Positions 33,722 through 43,303 of a stretch of 64,000 nt of DNA are shown here, piece by piece. The stretch is from the NCBI RefSeq assembly GCF_001976145.1, contig NZ_MOXD01000002.1, positions 186,001 to 250,000 on the forward strand. Reading direction: 5' to 3'. The notes under the pieces were generated by a model. That model worked only from the letters and a program-made list of their open reading frames with translations, was not told the origin of the DNA and did not search any database. This stretch comes from Serratia oryzae. Its GTDB lineage: Bacteria > Pseudomonadota > Gammaproteobacteria > Enterobacterales > Enterobacteriaceae. Both the position numbers and the translations under genes were made by a program. Each line of letters opens with the position of its first letter. Positions within the stretch are counted from its first letter, which is position 1.

Positions 33722-35471
33722 CCGCACGCCAGAAGAAAAAAGCTTTCTGACCAGCGACAACACGGAATTGTTCTACCGCCACTGGCCAGCGCAGGAGAGC
33801 GGCGCAAGCCGTAAGGTTATTGTCTTATTCCATCGTGGCCATGAGCACTCCGGGCGCTTGCAACATATCGTTGATGAGCTGGCGATGCCGGATACCGCGT
33901 TTTACGCCTGGGATGCGCGCGGCCACGGGCGCTCACCGGGCCAGCGTGGCCATAGCCCATCGCTGGCGCGTTCAGTGCAGGATGTGGATGAGTTTGTCCG
34001 CTTTGCCGCCGCCGACAGTCAGGCGGCATTGGAAGAGGTGATCGTAGTCGCGCAGAGCGTGGGCGCGGTGCTGGCGGCCACCTGGGCGCATGACTATGCG
34101 CCGGCGATCCGCGGCCTGGTGCTGGCGTCGCCCGCCTTTAAGGTCAAACTGTATGTGCCGTTTGCTCGCTCTGGCTTGGCGCTGCTGCACCGTTTGCGCG
34201 GGCTGTTTTTCGTCAACTCTTACGTCAAGGGCAAATACCTGACGCACGATCCTGAGCGGGTAGCGAGTTTTAATCATGATCCGCTGATCACCCGGCCGAT
34301 AGCCGTCAATATTCTGCTCGATCTTTACCGCACTGCGGAACGGATCGTCAGCGACGCGGCGGCGATCACGCTGCCGACGCAGTTGCTGGTTTCTGGTGAA
34401 GACTACGTGGTTCATCGCAAACCGCAGTTGGATTTCTATCAGCGCCTGCGCAGCCCGTTAAAAGAGCTGCACGTGCTGCCCGGCTTTTATCACGACACCC
34501 TCGGCGAGCGCGATCGTCAGCTCGCGTTTGACAAAATGCGTGCGTTTATCGACACGCTGTACGCGATGCCACCGCAGCGCTTCGATTACCAAAATGAAGA
34601 TCGCTGGAGCCCCGGTGCAGACCACTGGCGCATGCTGAGCGGCGGCCCGGCCCCTTATTCCCTTGATGATGTGGCCTATCGCGCCCTGCGTTACGGCATG
34701 AAAATACTCGGCACCCAGTCAACCGGCGTGAGGCTGGGGTTTGAGACCGGTTTTGATTCTGGCAGCACGCTGGATTACGTTTATCGCAACCAGCCGCACG
34801 GCAGCAGTTGGCTGGGGCGGCAGATTGATAAAAACTACCTCAATAGCGTGGGGTGGCAGGGTATTCGCCAGCGCAAAGTTCACTTGCAGCAGTTGATCCA
34901 GCAGGCGGTGGCGCAACTGGCGGCGCAGGGCAGGCCGGTGCGGGTGGTGGACGTTGCTGCTGGGCATGGCCGCTATGTGCTGGACGCGCTGGCGGGTGAA
35001 ACGGCGGTCAGCGAGATTTTACTGCGTGATTACAGCGAACTGAACGTGGCCAAAGGGCAGGCGATGATCGCTGAGCGCGGTATGGCGGATCAAGCGCGCT
35101 TTGAGCGTGGCGATGCCTTCAACCGTGCTGAACTGGCGGCACTCGCACCGCGCCCGACGCTGGGCATCGTTTCCGGCCTGTATGAACTGTTCCCAGAAAA
35201 TGCATTGGTGCGTAACTCGTTGGCCGGGCTGGCCGATGCCATCGAACCGGGCGGGATCCTGATCTATACCGGGCAACCCTGGCATCCACAGTTGAAAACC
35301 ATCGCCTGGTCGCTCACCAGCCATAAAGATGGCAAAGCCTGGGTGATGCGTGTGCGCACCCAGGGCGAAATGGATGCGCTGGTGCGGGAAGCCGGTTTCG
35401 ATAAATGCACCCAGCTTATTGATGAGTGGGGGATTTTTACCGTTTCGCTGGCGGTACGTCGCCCTTCATGA
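33711..35471 (+). CDS. ynbC: Alpha/beta hydrolase fused to SAM methyltransferase, YnbC-like
   Basis: A 586-residue fusion protein, one residue longer than I recall for E. coli YnbC. Residues about 1-290 are a monoacylglycerol-lipase-like hydrolase ([22 protein letters not shown], nucleophile region [10 protein letters not shown], catalytic histidine in GFYHDTLGE). Residues about 390-586 are a class I methyltransferase with the SAM loop [19 protein letters not shown] 33711 is chosen because AAAAGGA lies 10 bases upstream. A lipid head group or acyl chain is the likely substrate, by context only. Confidence 0.87.
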   Translation: MANSRTPEEKSFLTSDNTELFYRHWPAQESGASRKVIVLFHRGHEHSGRLQHIVDELAMPDTAFYAWDARGHGRSPGQRGHSPSLARSVQDVDEFVRFAAADSQAALEEVIVVAQSVGAVLAATWAHDYAPAIRGLVLASPAFKVKLYVPFARSGLALLHRLRGLFFVNSYVKGKYLTHDPERVASFNHDPLITRPIAVNILLDLYRTAERIVSDAAAITLPTQLLVSGEDYVVHRKPQLDFYQRLRSPLKELHVLPGFYHDTLGERDRQLAFDKMRAFIDTLYAMPPQRFDYQNEDRWSPGADHWRMLSGGPAPYSLDDVAYRALRYGMKILGTQSTGVRLGFETGFDSGSTLDYVYRNQPHGSSWLGRQIDKNYLNSVGWQGIRQRKVHLQQLIQQAVAQLAAQGRPVRVVDVAAGHGRYVLDALAGETAVSEILLRDYSELNVAKGQAMIAERGMADQARFERGDAFNRAELAALAPRPTLGIVSGLYELFPENALVRNSLAGLADAIEPGGILIYTGQPWHPQLKTIAWSLTSHKDGKAWVMRVRTQGEMDALVREAGFDKCTQLIDEWGIFTVSLAVRRPS

Positions 35472-36763
35472 ACATTTCAGTAACGCGCCGTAAGCTGTTG
35501 ATACAAGGCGTTGGCTGGCTGCTTCTGCTGGCCCCGTTTTTCTTCCTCACCTATGGCCAGGTGAACCAGTTCACCGCCAGCAGGGAGGGCGTAGGCAGCG
35601 TGGTGTTTGCCTGGGAGCGGCATATTCCTTTTATGCCGCTGACCATTATTCCCTACTGGAGCCTGGACTTGCTGTATGGCCTGTCGCTGTTCGTCTGTCT
35701 CTCGCTCAGCGAACAGCGCCGCCTGGTGTGCCGGCTGGCGTTGGCTTCCGTGGTGGCCTGCGTCGGTTTTTTGCTGTTTCCGCTGCGCTTCAGCTTTGTC
35801 CGGCCAGCCGTTTCCGGCTTTTCCGGCTGGCTGTTCGGCCAACTTGAGCAGTTTGATTTACCCTATAATCAGGCACCTTCGCTGCATATTATGCTTTGCT
35901 GGCTGCTGTGGCGGCATTTCAGCCGCCACTTGACCGGCCACTGGCGGCGATTATGTGCCGCGTGGTTCCTGCTGATCGCCGTTTCGGTGCTGACCACTTG
36001 GCAGCACCATTTCGTTGATGTGATCGCCGGGCTGGTGGCCGGAATGCTGATTGACTGGTTGGTGCCGGAGCAGGGGCGCTGGCGCTGGCAGCGCCCGGAC
36101 GCTGCCCGTAGAAGGCTGGCCGGGCGCTATTTATCTGGCGCGCTGATCTGCTCGGTGGCCGGCTGGTTTTTCCACTGGCTATGGTGGCCCGCGCTGGCGT
36201 TGTTGATTGTTACCTTAGCTTATGCCGGGCTGGGCGTTGCTGCGCTGCAGAAAGATCGGCAAGGGAAACTGTCGCCCGCCGCCCATTGGCTACTGCTGCC
36301 CTGGCGGCTGGGAATGTTGATTTCCCGGTTACGCTACACGCGCCGTTTACCCGCGATCAGCCCACTGACCGAGGGCGTTTTCCTTGGCTTTTATCCCGGT
36401 AGTCTGCCCGCGCAGCAGGCGGTGCTGGATGTGACCAGCGAGTTTCCCCGGGCGCGCCACTTAACGGATGTGGCCTACCACTGCGTGCCGATGCTGGATC
36501 TGGTGTGCCCGGATGACACGCAACTGCGGCAGGCGGTAACGGCGCTGGAGCAACTGCGGCAATCGCAGGGAACGGTGCTGGTCCATTGCGCGCTTGGGCT
36601 GTCGCGCAGCGCGATGGTTGCCGCAGCCTGGTTGTTAGAGCAACAGCCAGCGCTGACGGTGGCTCAGGCGGTGGCATCTATTCGCGAGAAACGGCCGCAG
36701 GTCGTTTTCACCTCTCAACATCTGGAGCGGCTGGAACAATGGCGAACCAACAGGATGGTATAA
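35468..36763 (+). CDS. ynbD: PAP2-like/dual-specificity phosphatase fusion, YnbD-like
   Basis: A 431-residue membrane protein. The N-terminal half is a polytopic PAP2-type lipid phosphatase (QAPSLHI for motif 2, [16 protein letters not shown] for motif 3 with the catalytic histidine). The C-terminal part is a cysteine phosphatase with the P-loop HCALGLSR near residues 377-384. It could dephosphorylate a phosphatidyl-alcohol phosphate made by the YnbA-like enzyme. It overlaps ynbC by ATGA and continues the operon. Confidence 0.88.
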   Translation: MNISVTRRKLLIQGVGWLLLLAPFFFLTYGQVNQFTASREGVGSVVFAWERHIPFMPLTIIPYWSLDLLYGLSLFVCLSLSEQRRLVCRLALASVVACVGFLLFPLRFSFVRPAVSGFSGWLFGQLEQFDLPYNQAPSLHIMLCWLLWRHFSRHLTGHWRRLCAAWFLLIAVSVLTTWQHHFVDVIAGLVAGMLIDWLVPEQGRWRWQRPDAARRRLAGRYLSGALICSVAGWFFHWLWWPALALLIVTLAYAGLGVAALQKDRQGKLSPAAHWLLLPWRLGMLISRLRYTRRLPAISPLTEGVFLGFYPGSLPAQQAVLDVTSEFPRARHLTDVAYHCVPMLDLVCPDDTQLRQAVTALEQLRQSQGTVLVHCALGLSRSAMVAAAWLLEQQPALTVAQAVASIREKRPQVVFTSQHLERLEQWRTNRMV

Positions 36764-37143
36764 ACAAACAGAGTACCTTGCAGGCGGCGTTGCTTGAGCG
36801 AAGCTTGGCCAGCTGGCGTTTTTTACTGTTGATGGCTGCACCACCGCTGCTGTGGGTGATTTTTGCCGCATCGCCAGGCGCGCCGCGAGCGGTGATTGCG
36901 CTGCTGAGCGGCGCGACGGGTTACGGTTGCTGGCGGCTGTGGCTGGATGCGGGTTATTTTGCGCGCTTCAGCGAGGCAGACAACCAGCGGGCGGGGGATG
37001 CATTGGCATTGATCTGGCAGCGGGAAAAGCTGTCGCACCTGTCATTTGCCGAACGGCAGCAGGGCGCAGTACGTCAACTCAAGCGTACGATCCTGATAAC
37101 CGCCTTGCTGTGGGTGCTTTGGCCGTTGGCCTTAATGCTGTAG
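36739..37143 (+). CDS. Small membrane protein ending the lipid operon
   Basis: A 134-residue protein with three hydrophobic segments ([51 protein letters not shown]). Its ATG at 36739 lies 24 bases inside the ynbD-like gene, with GGAGCGG about 8 bases upstream, so translation is coupled. No family was recognised. The context suggests a partner of the lipid enzymes. Confidence 0.72.
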   Translation: MANQQDGINKQSTLQAALLERSLASWRFLLLMAAPPLLWVIFAASPGAPRAVIALLSGATGYGCWRLWLDAGYFARFSEADNQRAGDALALIWQREKLSHLSFAERQQGAVRQLKRTILITALLWVLWPLALML

Positions 37144-37299
37144 CGGGCACTATTCACTCAGCCTGAGCATCTGCTGTGTATCCTGTTTGCTTCACGGCAT
37201 TTTACTGAGCACACCCGGCTGATTTTCCAGATTCAGATACCGCAGTTGTAAATACCCTTCACGACTCTTTGTAAAACTCCAGGCTACTTTGAAGCGTTA

Positions 37300-37410
37300 T
37301 ATACCCAAAATAATTCGAGTTGCTTGACAAAAATGCAATGCGTTTTTGAACAGCGCTTGCGCTGGCCTCAAAGGGGCGCGGCCCAGATTTGGGCCGAGTA
37401 ACGCGGCAAA
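37300..37410. repeat. ERIC-type element, partial
   Basis: It starts with the intact end tatacccaaaataattcgag and continues through a diverged core (cagcgcttgcgctgg, gggccgagtaacgcgg), then fades near 37410 without the opposite end. It belongs to the same long variant as the 52574 copy. It lies in the 670-base gap between the lipid operon and the polygalacturonase gene. Confidence 0.75.
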
Positions 37411-37472
37411 ATTTAGTGAGATAGAGAGAAAAACTTGAACTCTGTCGCGAAAAAAACATATCAATATGATTT

Positions 37473-37491
37473 AATGAAATTACGTTTTATT
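37473..37491. promoter_or_regulatory. Candidate KdgR operator
   Basis: AATGAAATTACGTTTTATT is an imperfect palindrome that matches about 14 of 19 positions of the KdgR pectin-regulon box AATGAAACAGTGTTTCATT. It lies 326 bases before the polygalacturonase-like gene, which is far, and the AT-rich surroundings raise the chance of an accidental match. Confidence 0.35.
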
Positions 37492-37816
37492 ATTTATGGC
37501 ATATTGTTTTGACTTGATCGTAAAAGTGAAGGAATAAGTCAGTGAGATGATAATGAGTTCAACTTTTACAACGTAAGAGTGGGCGTGTAAGCCGCTTTAT
37601 TTTCATGATGCGATAATATTCGTAGGGTATTTTATTGTGTTTAAAAATGCCCTGATGTTGCTGTGCTGTTAATTCGATTTTTAACCTTTTCCTGAATCAG
37701 GCGGGATTACGGCTATAGCCAAAATAACGTGAATTACCAGAGGCGCTAAGGGTTCACGGTTTGAACGCTCGCTGAAAAGGAATTGAGTGCATTGTATTAA
37801 TCATACAGGAGGTTGC

Positions 37817-39961
37817 ATGTTTTATTCTTTACCCAAAATTCGTCTGACGCTGGGGGCCATTGTGGTGCTGAGTGGCCTGATGGTGGGATGCGATAACGCA
37901 TCGAACAGTAATAACAGCTTGGGCAGCGATAACACTTCGGGCAGCAACAATGCGTCGGGCGGTGATAACACCTCGGGTGGCAATAATACCTCTGGAGGTG
38001 ATAATAACTCAGGAGAGAATAATAACTCAGGAGAGAATAACAACTCAGGAGAGAATAACAACTCAGGTGGTAATTCGGGCGAAAATACCGTGGTGGATCG
38101 TTCCGCCGCACCACAAAAGGTTCAGGTTCCGACACTGGCCTATGATGACAGCAGCGTGGTTCTGGTCTGGGAAAAGCCTGAGCAGTACAGCGAGATCAAA
38201 GATTATAACGTTTACATGAACGGTCAACTGATTGGCAACGCTAATGCCAATCACGATCTGCACTCGCCGGCAAAGCCTTACATCGATAATTTTTACCAGA
38301 ACATCGACAGCGATAATTGGCACACGAAAATTGGCCTGCATAACTTTACGGTGACCGGGCTAACCCCAGCCACGGAGTACAGTTTCACGGTCCGTGCCGT
38401 TTATGCTGACGGTAAAGAGTCGGTAGACAGCGAAACCGTGAAGCAGGAAACCAGCGCTAAACCCTATCTGATTGATGTGAAAACCTTTGGTGCCAGAGGC
38501 GATGGCGTGACGCTGGATACTGCCGCGATCCAGAGTGCTATCGATAGCTGTACACTGGAACGCTATTCTCAGGGCTGCAAAGTGCAGCTCAGCGAAGGAA
38601 CGTATAAATCTGGTGCGTTGTTCCTGCATAGCAATATGACCTTTGAGGTGGCAGAGAATGCCGTGCTGCTGGGTTCCGCCGATGCGGCTGACTACCCGCT
38701 GGAAAAGGGGTATACCCTGTATCCTTATACCGTTCCGGCACCGATGCCCAAGCGCCCGCCTTCATTGCTGAACGTGCTGGAAGCGAACGATCGGGGCAGC
38801 ACTCATGCAGGGACTTTTGAAAATATCCGTATCGTGGGGAAAGGCACCATTGATGGCAATGGCTGGACGCGCGGCATCAGCGCGGGCGGTGTAGATGAGA
38901 TTACCGATGAGGCTGGCAATACATTACCGCAGTACCGCGCCAGTAAAGAAGACAAGGTTAACAATGACGGTATTCTGGCAAAGGCTCAGGTTGCCGTTGC
39001 AGTGGGTGAGGGCATGTCGCTGACGGAAGCGTACAAGAACCGTCGTTCCAGCCTGATGACCCTGCGTGGGGTGCGTAATTTGTACGTTGATGGCCTGACG
39101 ATCCTCAACCCGGCGTTCCACGGAGTGATGGTGTTGGAATCAGAAAACGTGGTGATGAATGCCCTGTCGCACACCACGTTTGATGCCAACAACGCCGACG
39201 GCATCGAGTTTGGTAACAGCCAGAACGTGATGGTATTTAATAACTTCTTTGATACCGGCGATGACTGCGTCAACTTTGCCGCAGGTTTTGGCGCGGGCGT
39301 GCAGGAGTTTGGCCAGAAAGCGCAGAGCGGTGCCTGGATCTTCAATAACTACTTCCGCAACGGTCACGGCGCGGTGGTGGCAGGGAGCCATACTGGAGCC
39401 TGGATCGAGAAGATCCGTGCAGAAGATAACGTGATGTACCTCACCTTTGTCGGCCTGCGCATGAAGAGCCGCCCATACTATGGCGGCGGCGCGCGTGATG
39501 TGCTGTTCCGCGATAACGCAATGGTGGCGATTAACGAACAACCGTTTGTTTTCACCATTAAATACGCTGCTGATGTCAATGATACGGTGCCTGCCAGCGA
39601 GCCGGCGCAGTTCCGCGACGTGACGGTGAAGAACGTGACGATTGATGGCACCAGCAAGAAGAACAGTATCCTGGTCGATGGTATGACGGTGGCCGAGATG
39701 GAGAGCGCCTACGGCTTTGCCTTTGAGCGTGATGCATTCCATAGCGGGCTGCATTTCGACAACGTGAAGTTTAAGAATACCAAAGCCACGGATATTTCAT
39801 TCCTGAGAGACAGCCAGTTCAATCAGGTGATATTCGAAAACGTGCCAGCGGCATGGAAATTTATGCAGGTACAGGATATCACCCTGAAGGACAGCGTTAA
39901 CGATGATGTGGTTAGCGTTTCAGGGGCTGGTGTTATGACATTGGAAGCAGCAACTGAATAA
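37817..39961 (+). CDS. pehX: GH28 exo-polygalacturonase-like lipoprotein
   Basis: A 714-residue exported pectin hydrolase. The N-terminus is a lipoprotein signal (LSGLMVGC, cysteine about residue 25), then a low-complexity Asn/Ser/Gly linker, a fibronectin type III domain (about 95-215) and a GH28 beta-helix from about 225. The GH28 catalytic pattern is complete: NNADGIEF, TGDDCVN, GHGAVV and RMKSRP. It would release mono- or di-galacturonate from chain ends, as PehX enzymes do. ATG 37817 follows a strong AGGAGG site. The lipoprotein anchor with a repeat-rich stalk is unusual for PehX, which is generally periplasmic or secreted. Confidence 0.85.
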   Translation: MFYSLPKIRLTLGAIVVLSGLMVGCDNASNSNNSLGSDNTSGSNNASGGDNTSGGNNTSGGDNNSGENNNSGENNNSGENNNSGGNSGENTVVDRSAAPQKVQVPTLAYDDSSVVLVWEKPEQYSEIKDYNVYMNGQLIGNANANHDLHSPAKPYIDNFYQNIDSDNWHTKIGLHNFTVTGLTPATEYSFTVRAVYADGKESVDSETVKQETSAKPYLIDVKTFGARGDGVTLDTAAIQSAIDSCTLERYSQGCKVQLSEGTYKSGALFLHSNMTFEVAENAVLLGSADAADYPLEKGYTLYPYTVPAPMPKRPPSLLNVLEANDRGSTHAGTFENIRIVGKGTIDGNGWTRGISAGGVDEITDEAGNTLPQYRASKEDKVNNDGILAKAQVAVAVGEGMSLTEAYKNRRSSLMTLRGVRNLYVDGLTILNPAFHGVMVLESENVVMNALSHTTFDANNADGIEFGNSQNVMVFNNFFDTGDDCVNFAAGFGAGVQEFGQKAQSGAWIFNNYFRNGHGAVVAGSHTGAWIEKIRAEDNVMYLTFVGLRMKSRPYYGGGARDVLFRDNAMVAINEQPFVFTIKYAADVNDTVPASEPAQFRDVTVKNVTIDGTSKKNSILVDGMTVAEMESAYGFAFERDAFHSGLHFDNVKFKNTKATDISFLRDSQFNQVIFENVPAAWKFMQVQDITLKDSVNDDVVSVSGAGVMTLEAATE
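37994..38065 (+). repeat. 18-base tandem repeat inside the polygalacturonase gene
   Basis: Four head-to-tail units of 18 bases (ggagagaataacaactca and close variants) encode GENNNS repeats, flanked by related GGDNTS units from about 37903. The unit is a multiple of three, so copy-number change would alter linker length without shifting the frame. Confidence 0.88.
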
Positions 39962-40009
39962 TGAAGGTTTTACCTGCGTCTTTGGCGCGCGTAATGCTTT
40001 CCAGTTGAA

Positions 40010-40049
40010 GCTAACCAGTTCCCTCTCCCTCACCCAGAGGGAGAGGGGG
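40010..40049. repeat. GC-rich hairpin repeat (ccctctccc type), copy 1
   Basis: CCCTCTCCCTC pairs perfectly with GAGGGAGAGGG (40021-40047) around a 5-base loop. The flanking gctaaccagttccctctc is shared with 47315-47414. It sits between convergent genes and may act as a transcription terminator-like or mRNA-protecting structure. Confidence 0.75.
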
Positions 40050-40084
40050 ATCACGGTTATCATTGTGCCGAATGATTATGCAGA

Positions 40085-41398
40085 CTAAATCTCTTTCCTA
40101 CCCAGATATCTTTCTTTCATCAGCGACAAGGCAATCGCCACATCCAGCACCGGTGAAGGCGGCAGATAATTGGCTTTGCCGAGTTCCAACATCGCGCCGA
40201 TCAGCGGGTTATCATGGCCCAAAGCGTAATCTGCCAACAGTGTTCCGGCGATGGTTTGCTTAGAGACCCCGGCGCCGTTACAGCCACCCGCGGTATAAAT
40301 CCCTGGCTTTAGCTCCCCCCAAACCGGAGCGCCGTTGCGGGTGACGCTGATGGTGCCGGACCAGGTGCGGGTGATCGGCACATCCTTCAGCTGCGGGTAG
40401 ATTTTATTGAATATGCGCTGGTGTAACCGGGTGGCGTGATAAGTCTGTGCGGCGGTGATTCTGCCATTTAAGGCCGGAGTCACGTGCTGGCGGATTAAGA
40501 AGCGGTGATCTTGTGTATAGCGCAACGTTGCCCCGGCAATGGCATTAACCGGGGTCAACCCCCAACTGCTCATCTCTGGGAGTTTTTGCCGCTGTTCTGC
40601 GCTTAATGGTGCGGTGATGCTGGCAAAGGTCGCCATCGCCGCCTGCTGGCTGGTGACCGGTGCCAGCTCTCTGGAAAGGGCGTTGGTCGCCAGCATGACC
40701 TTGGCGGTTTTAATCGTGCCATAAGGGGTAATGACCTGAGCCACCTTGCCAGGGCGGATCTGCATAACTGGCGTGTGGTTATAGACGCTCACATTGTTCG
40801 GTAAATGCTCGGCTAAGCCGGTAATCAGGCTGGCGGGATTGACCAGAATCGCGCTCGGGGTATAGATGCCTTTATGGTAAAAGCGGCTGCCTAATTTCTG
40901 ATAGAGCGCGTCTTGATCGAGAACGTGGTACGGTTCGTTCATTACATCCAGGTTGTCCGTATATTCCTTCAGCACGCGCTCACTGCGGGTATCGACCTGG
41001 CAATGATATTTCCCGACGTTCTCCCATTCACAGTCAATGCCCTGTTGCTCAATCACGGTAGCTAATTGAGCGATGCCGGCCTGCAGCAAATCACGGTAAG
41101 ACTGCGCCTTTTTGAGTTCTGCCGTTGAACTGCCGATGTTATGCGGCAACCCGATAATAAACCCGGAGTTTCTGGCAGACGAGCTTTCTGCCGCACAGGC
41201 TGCGTCGACGACGATGATCTTCAGGTGCGGCGCATGGGTTGCCAACCGTCTGGCGAAGGAAATACCGGCAAATCCTGAGCCGACCACCACCCAATCCGCC
41301 TCGGTATCACCGATCAGCACCGGGTAGGCGGTGGGTAGCCGATCGTCTTTTAGCCAGCCGTTCTGGTTCTGATTTAACGGCACTGATGCGTATTTCAA
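40085..41398 (-). CDS. FAD-dependent oxidoreductase (DAO family)
   Basis: A 437-residue flavoenzyme. The dinucleotide fold is DWVVVGSGFAGISFARRLA near residues 33-51, and the C-terminal flavin contact is GIYTAGGCNGAGVSK. It resembles the OrdL/PuuB-type amine oxidases (gamma-glutamylputrescine oxidase family), so an amine or amino-acid derivative is the likely substrate, but the exact one is not visible. The start is taken as TTG 41398 because AAAGGATAACGAG provides a ribosome site 8 bases upstream; an ATG further out at 41449 lacks one. It is divergent from the TetR gene. Confidence 0.78.
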   Translation of the reverse strand: MKYASVPLNQNQNGWLKDDRLPTAYPVLIGDTEADWVVVGSGFAGISFARRLATHAPHLKIIVVDAACAAESSSARNSGFIIGLPHNIGSSTAELKKAQSYRDLLQAGIAQLATVIEQQGIDCEWENVGKYHCQVDTRSERVLKEYTDNLDVMNEPYHVLDQDALYQKLGSRFYHKGIYTPSAILVNPASLITGLAEHLPNNVSVYNHTPVMQIRPGKVAQVITPYGTIKTAKVMLATNALSRELAPVTSQQAAMATFASITAPLSAEQRQKLPEMSSWGLTPVNAIAGATLRYTQDHRFLIRQHVTPALNGRITAAQTYHATRLHQRIFNKIYPQLKDVPITRTWSGTISVTRNGAPVWGELKPGIYTAGGCNGAGVSKQTIAGTLLADYALGHDNPLIGAMLELGKANYLPPSPVLDVAIALSLMKERYLGRKEI

Positions 41399-41621
41399 AC
41401 TCGTTATCCTTTTTAAGATTCTGGTCCGCTCCTGACACCAACGCATCAAGATCGTATTGATACCACGTCAGCCATGATACATGGAGCGATGCTCCCACTC
41501 ACCTGCCTTGGCTGTCATTGACTGGGGTCAATCAGAATAGAAGATAAAACAAGGCTTATGGGCTGCTTTCGGTCTCTCCAGCCTGAATTTTTCTTGATCA
41601 AAAAATCGCTTATTTTAATTG

Positions 41622-41638
41622 ACTGACCGTCGGTCAGT
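41622..41638. promoter_or_regulatory. TetR-type operator palindrome
   Basis: ACTGACCG-T-CGGTCAGT is a perfect 17-base inverted repeat, typical of TetR/AcrR-family operators. It lies 42 bases before the TetR start and between it and the divergent FAD oxidoreductase gene. Autoregulation is the simplest reading. Confidence 0.8.
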
Positions 41639-41680
41639 ATGTATCGTATGGATATTATCTACTACAACATAGGAAGGGTT

Positions 41681-42319
41681 ATGGCTCGTACAGTGAAAAA
41701 ACCAGAGGTGCGTCGGGCAGAAATTCTGCAGGCAGCAGGCAACTTGTTTCAGAGTCAGGGGTATGAAACCACCTCTGTCGATGAGATTGTCCGCGCGGCT
41801 GGCATCGCCAAGGGCACGTTCTATTACTATTTTAAATCGAAGGAGGAGATACTTGAGGCGCTGGCGCAGCAGATGTGTGCCGATATTACCGCTCAATCAC
41901 AGCTTATCGCTGACGACCCACATCTAGGGGCGATTGAAAAATTCTGCGCCATCATTGCAGCGCAGAATCAAACGGTAGACCAGGGGCAGTCGCTGGTTGA
42001 GGACTTGCATCGGCCAGAGAATCGCGCGCTGCATGAACGCAGTAATATTGAAACGGTATTGGTCTTTGGGCCGGTGTTGGCTGCGGTGGTAGAGCAAGGC
42101 AATCGAGAGGGGGTTTTTCAGGTCGCCGATCCGTTATCCACCGTTCAGTTTATTTTGGCTGGTTCACTGTCTTTGTTTGGCCATCAAACTTTTAATTGGA
42201 CGCCGGAAGAGGAAGCCGCGCGTATGCAAGCCATGTTACTGCTGATCGAACGGGCGTTTGGCGCAGCTCCTGGCTCTTTTGCCCAAGTATTGGGTGCCAG
42301 CATTCAGGGGCAGGGGTGA
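41681..42319 (+). CDS. TetR/AcrR-family regulator
   Basis: A 212-residue repressor with the TetR helix-turn-helix at about residues 10-55 (EILQAAGNLFQSQGYETTSV, then AAGIAKGTFYYYFKSKEEIL). The C-terminal ligand domain is not informative. ATG 41681 has AGGAAGGG just upstream. Three bases after its stop the CPBP protease gene starts, so the two form an operon behind the palindromic operator. Confidence 0.9.
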   Translation: MARTVKKPEVRRAEILQAAGNLFQSQGYETTSVDEIVRAAGIAKGTFYYYFKSKEEILEALAQQMCADITAQSQLIADDPHLGAIEKFCAIIAAQNQTVDQGQSLVEDLHRPENRALHERSNIETVLVFGPVLAAVVEQGNREGVFQVADPLSTVQFILAGSLSLFGHQTFNWTPEEEAARMQAMLLLIERAFGAAPGSFAQVLGASIQGQG

Positions 42320-42322
42320 GGT

Positions 42323-43126
42323 ATGGCTAATCTTTCCCATACTCTCCGTTATTCCCCACTGCGATTTTTTGGCTTGGTGTTTGGCTTATCGTGGCTACCA
42401 TGGATGGCAGCCGCTTATATCAGCCATTTACCTGATGAGCAGCCACTGGCCATCACGCTGGCTTTGGCGGGGCTGCTCGGCCCGGCCGTCGCTGCGGGGA
42501 TTATGATCCGCCCCGGAACTGGCAGCAGGCTATGGCAGGATTTCCGTAAACGGTTGTTTTCTTTGGCAGGAGTAACGCCAGGGCGCTTGTTAGTGATGTT
42601 CGGCTTGATCTTGATCCCGTTGGCGATCGCCACCTGGCTGTCGGTGCGCATGGGGCAGAGCGCCGCCCAGTTCGCTGTTTCCAGCGGGTTTTTGCCGATG
42701 TTGCCACTGGCGCTGATTGCGGCGCTGTTAGAGGAGTTGGGTTGGCGCGGCTATGGTGTGGATAGTCTGAGAAGCGTCTGGAGAATGTTATTACCGGTGA
42801 CGCTGGTATTCAGCGGTTTATGGGCACTCTGGCATTTGCCCTTATTCTTTATTCAAGGCACCTATCAGCATCAATTATGGCAGACAGGTGGCATATACGT
42901 TGCCAACTTCTTTATCAGCATCTTTCCTGCCAGCGTAATGGCTAACTGGTTTTATTACCGCTGTCAGCGCAGTATTCCAGCCGCTGTCCTATTTCACTTT
43001 ACATTGGTGATGGCGGCGGAGTTATTACAGATAGCGCCTTTAACCAAATGTATCTGGAGCGCAATATTATTTCTGATCGCAGCCTTGTTAATTGCCATTG
43101 AACAGGATTTTTTCTGTAAAGAATAA
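42323..43126 (+). CDS. CPBP-family intramembrane metalloprotease
   Basis: A 267-residue polytopic membrane protein of the CPBP (CAAX protease / bacteriocin-processing) family. The diagnostic EELGWRGYG (EExxxR) is near residues 139-147, and the histidine motif LWALWHLPLFF is near 172-182; a third conserved histidine may be that in LFHFTLVM. Bacterial members process or protect against peptides. The gene follows the TetR regulator by three bases and ends before an ERIC miniature element. Confidence 0.85.
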   Translation: MANLSHTLRYSPLRFFGLVFGLSWLPWMAAAYISHLPDEQPLAITLALAGLLGPAVAAGIMIRPGTGSRLWQDFRKRLFSLAGVTPGRLLVMFGLILIPLAIATWLSVRMGQSAAQFAVSSGFLPMLPLALIAALLEELGWRGYGVDSLRSVWRMLLPVTLVFSGLWALWHLPLFFIQGTYQHQLWQTGGIYVANFFISIFPASVMANWFYYRCQRSIPAAVLFHFTLVMAAELLQIAPLTKCIWSAILFLIAALLIAIEQDFFCKE

Positions 43127-43153
43127 TACGTACCATTTTATTTCAGCAGTAGT

Positions 43154-43221
43154 TATACCTGTCATACTTCAAGTTGCATGTGCGTCGCCGCCTTCCTGTA
43201 ACTCGAATTATTTTGGGTATA
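43154..43221. repeat. Miniature ERIC-type element
   Basis: A 68-base copy with both terminal inverted repeats (tatacctgtcatacttcaag and cgaattattttgggtata) but almost no core, a deletion derivative. It lies between the CPBP gene and the mipA-like gene. Confidence 0.85.
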
Positions 43222-43303
43222 CAACAATATTACTCTCTTTTTAGAAAGGCGCTTTTCAGCGCTGACGGCAAACTTTTAACTAAAATACGCTAGGAGCTTT
43301 ATT

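Noticed and set aside
37903-38065. Tandem repeats considered as a CRISPR-like or minisatellite array
   Set aside because: Units are contiguous without spacers and encode an in-frame GENNNS linker within a signal-peptide protein.
40010-40049. Hairpin read as an ordinary terminator
   Set aside because: There is no T run, and the flank is shared with 47315-47414, so it is better treated as a dispersed repeat.
41399-41449. Upstream ATG for the FAD oxidoreductase
   Set aside because: It lacks a ribosome site, and AAAGGATAACGAG in front of TTG 41398 fits better, although this start is not certain.
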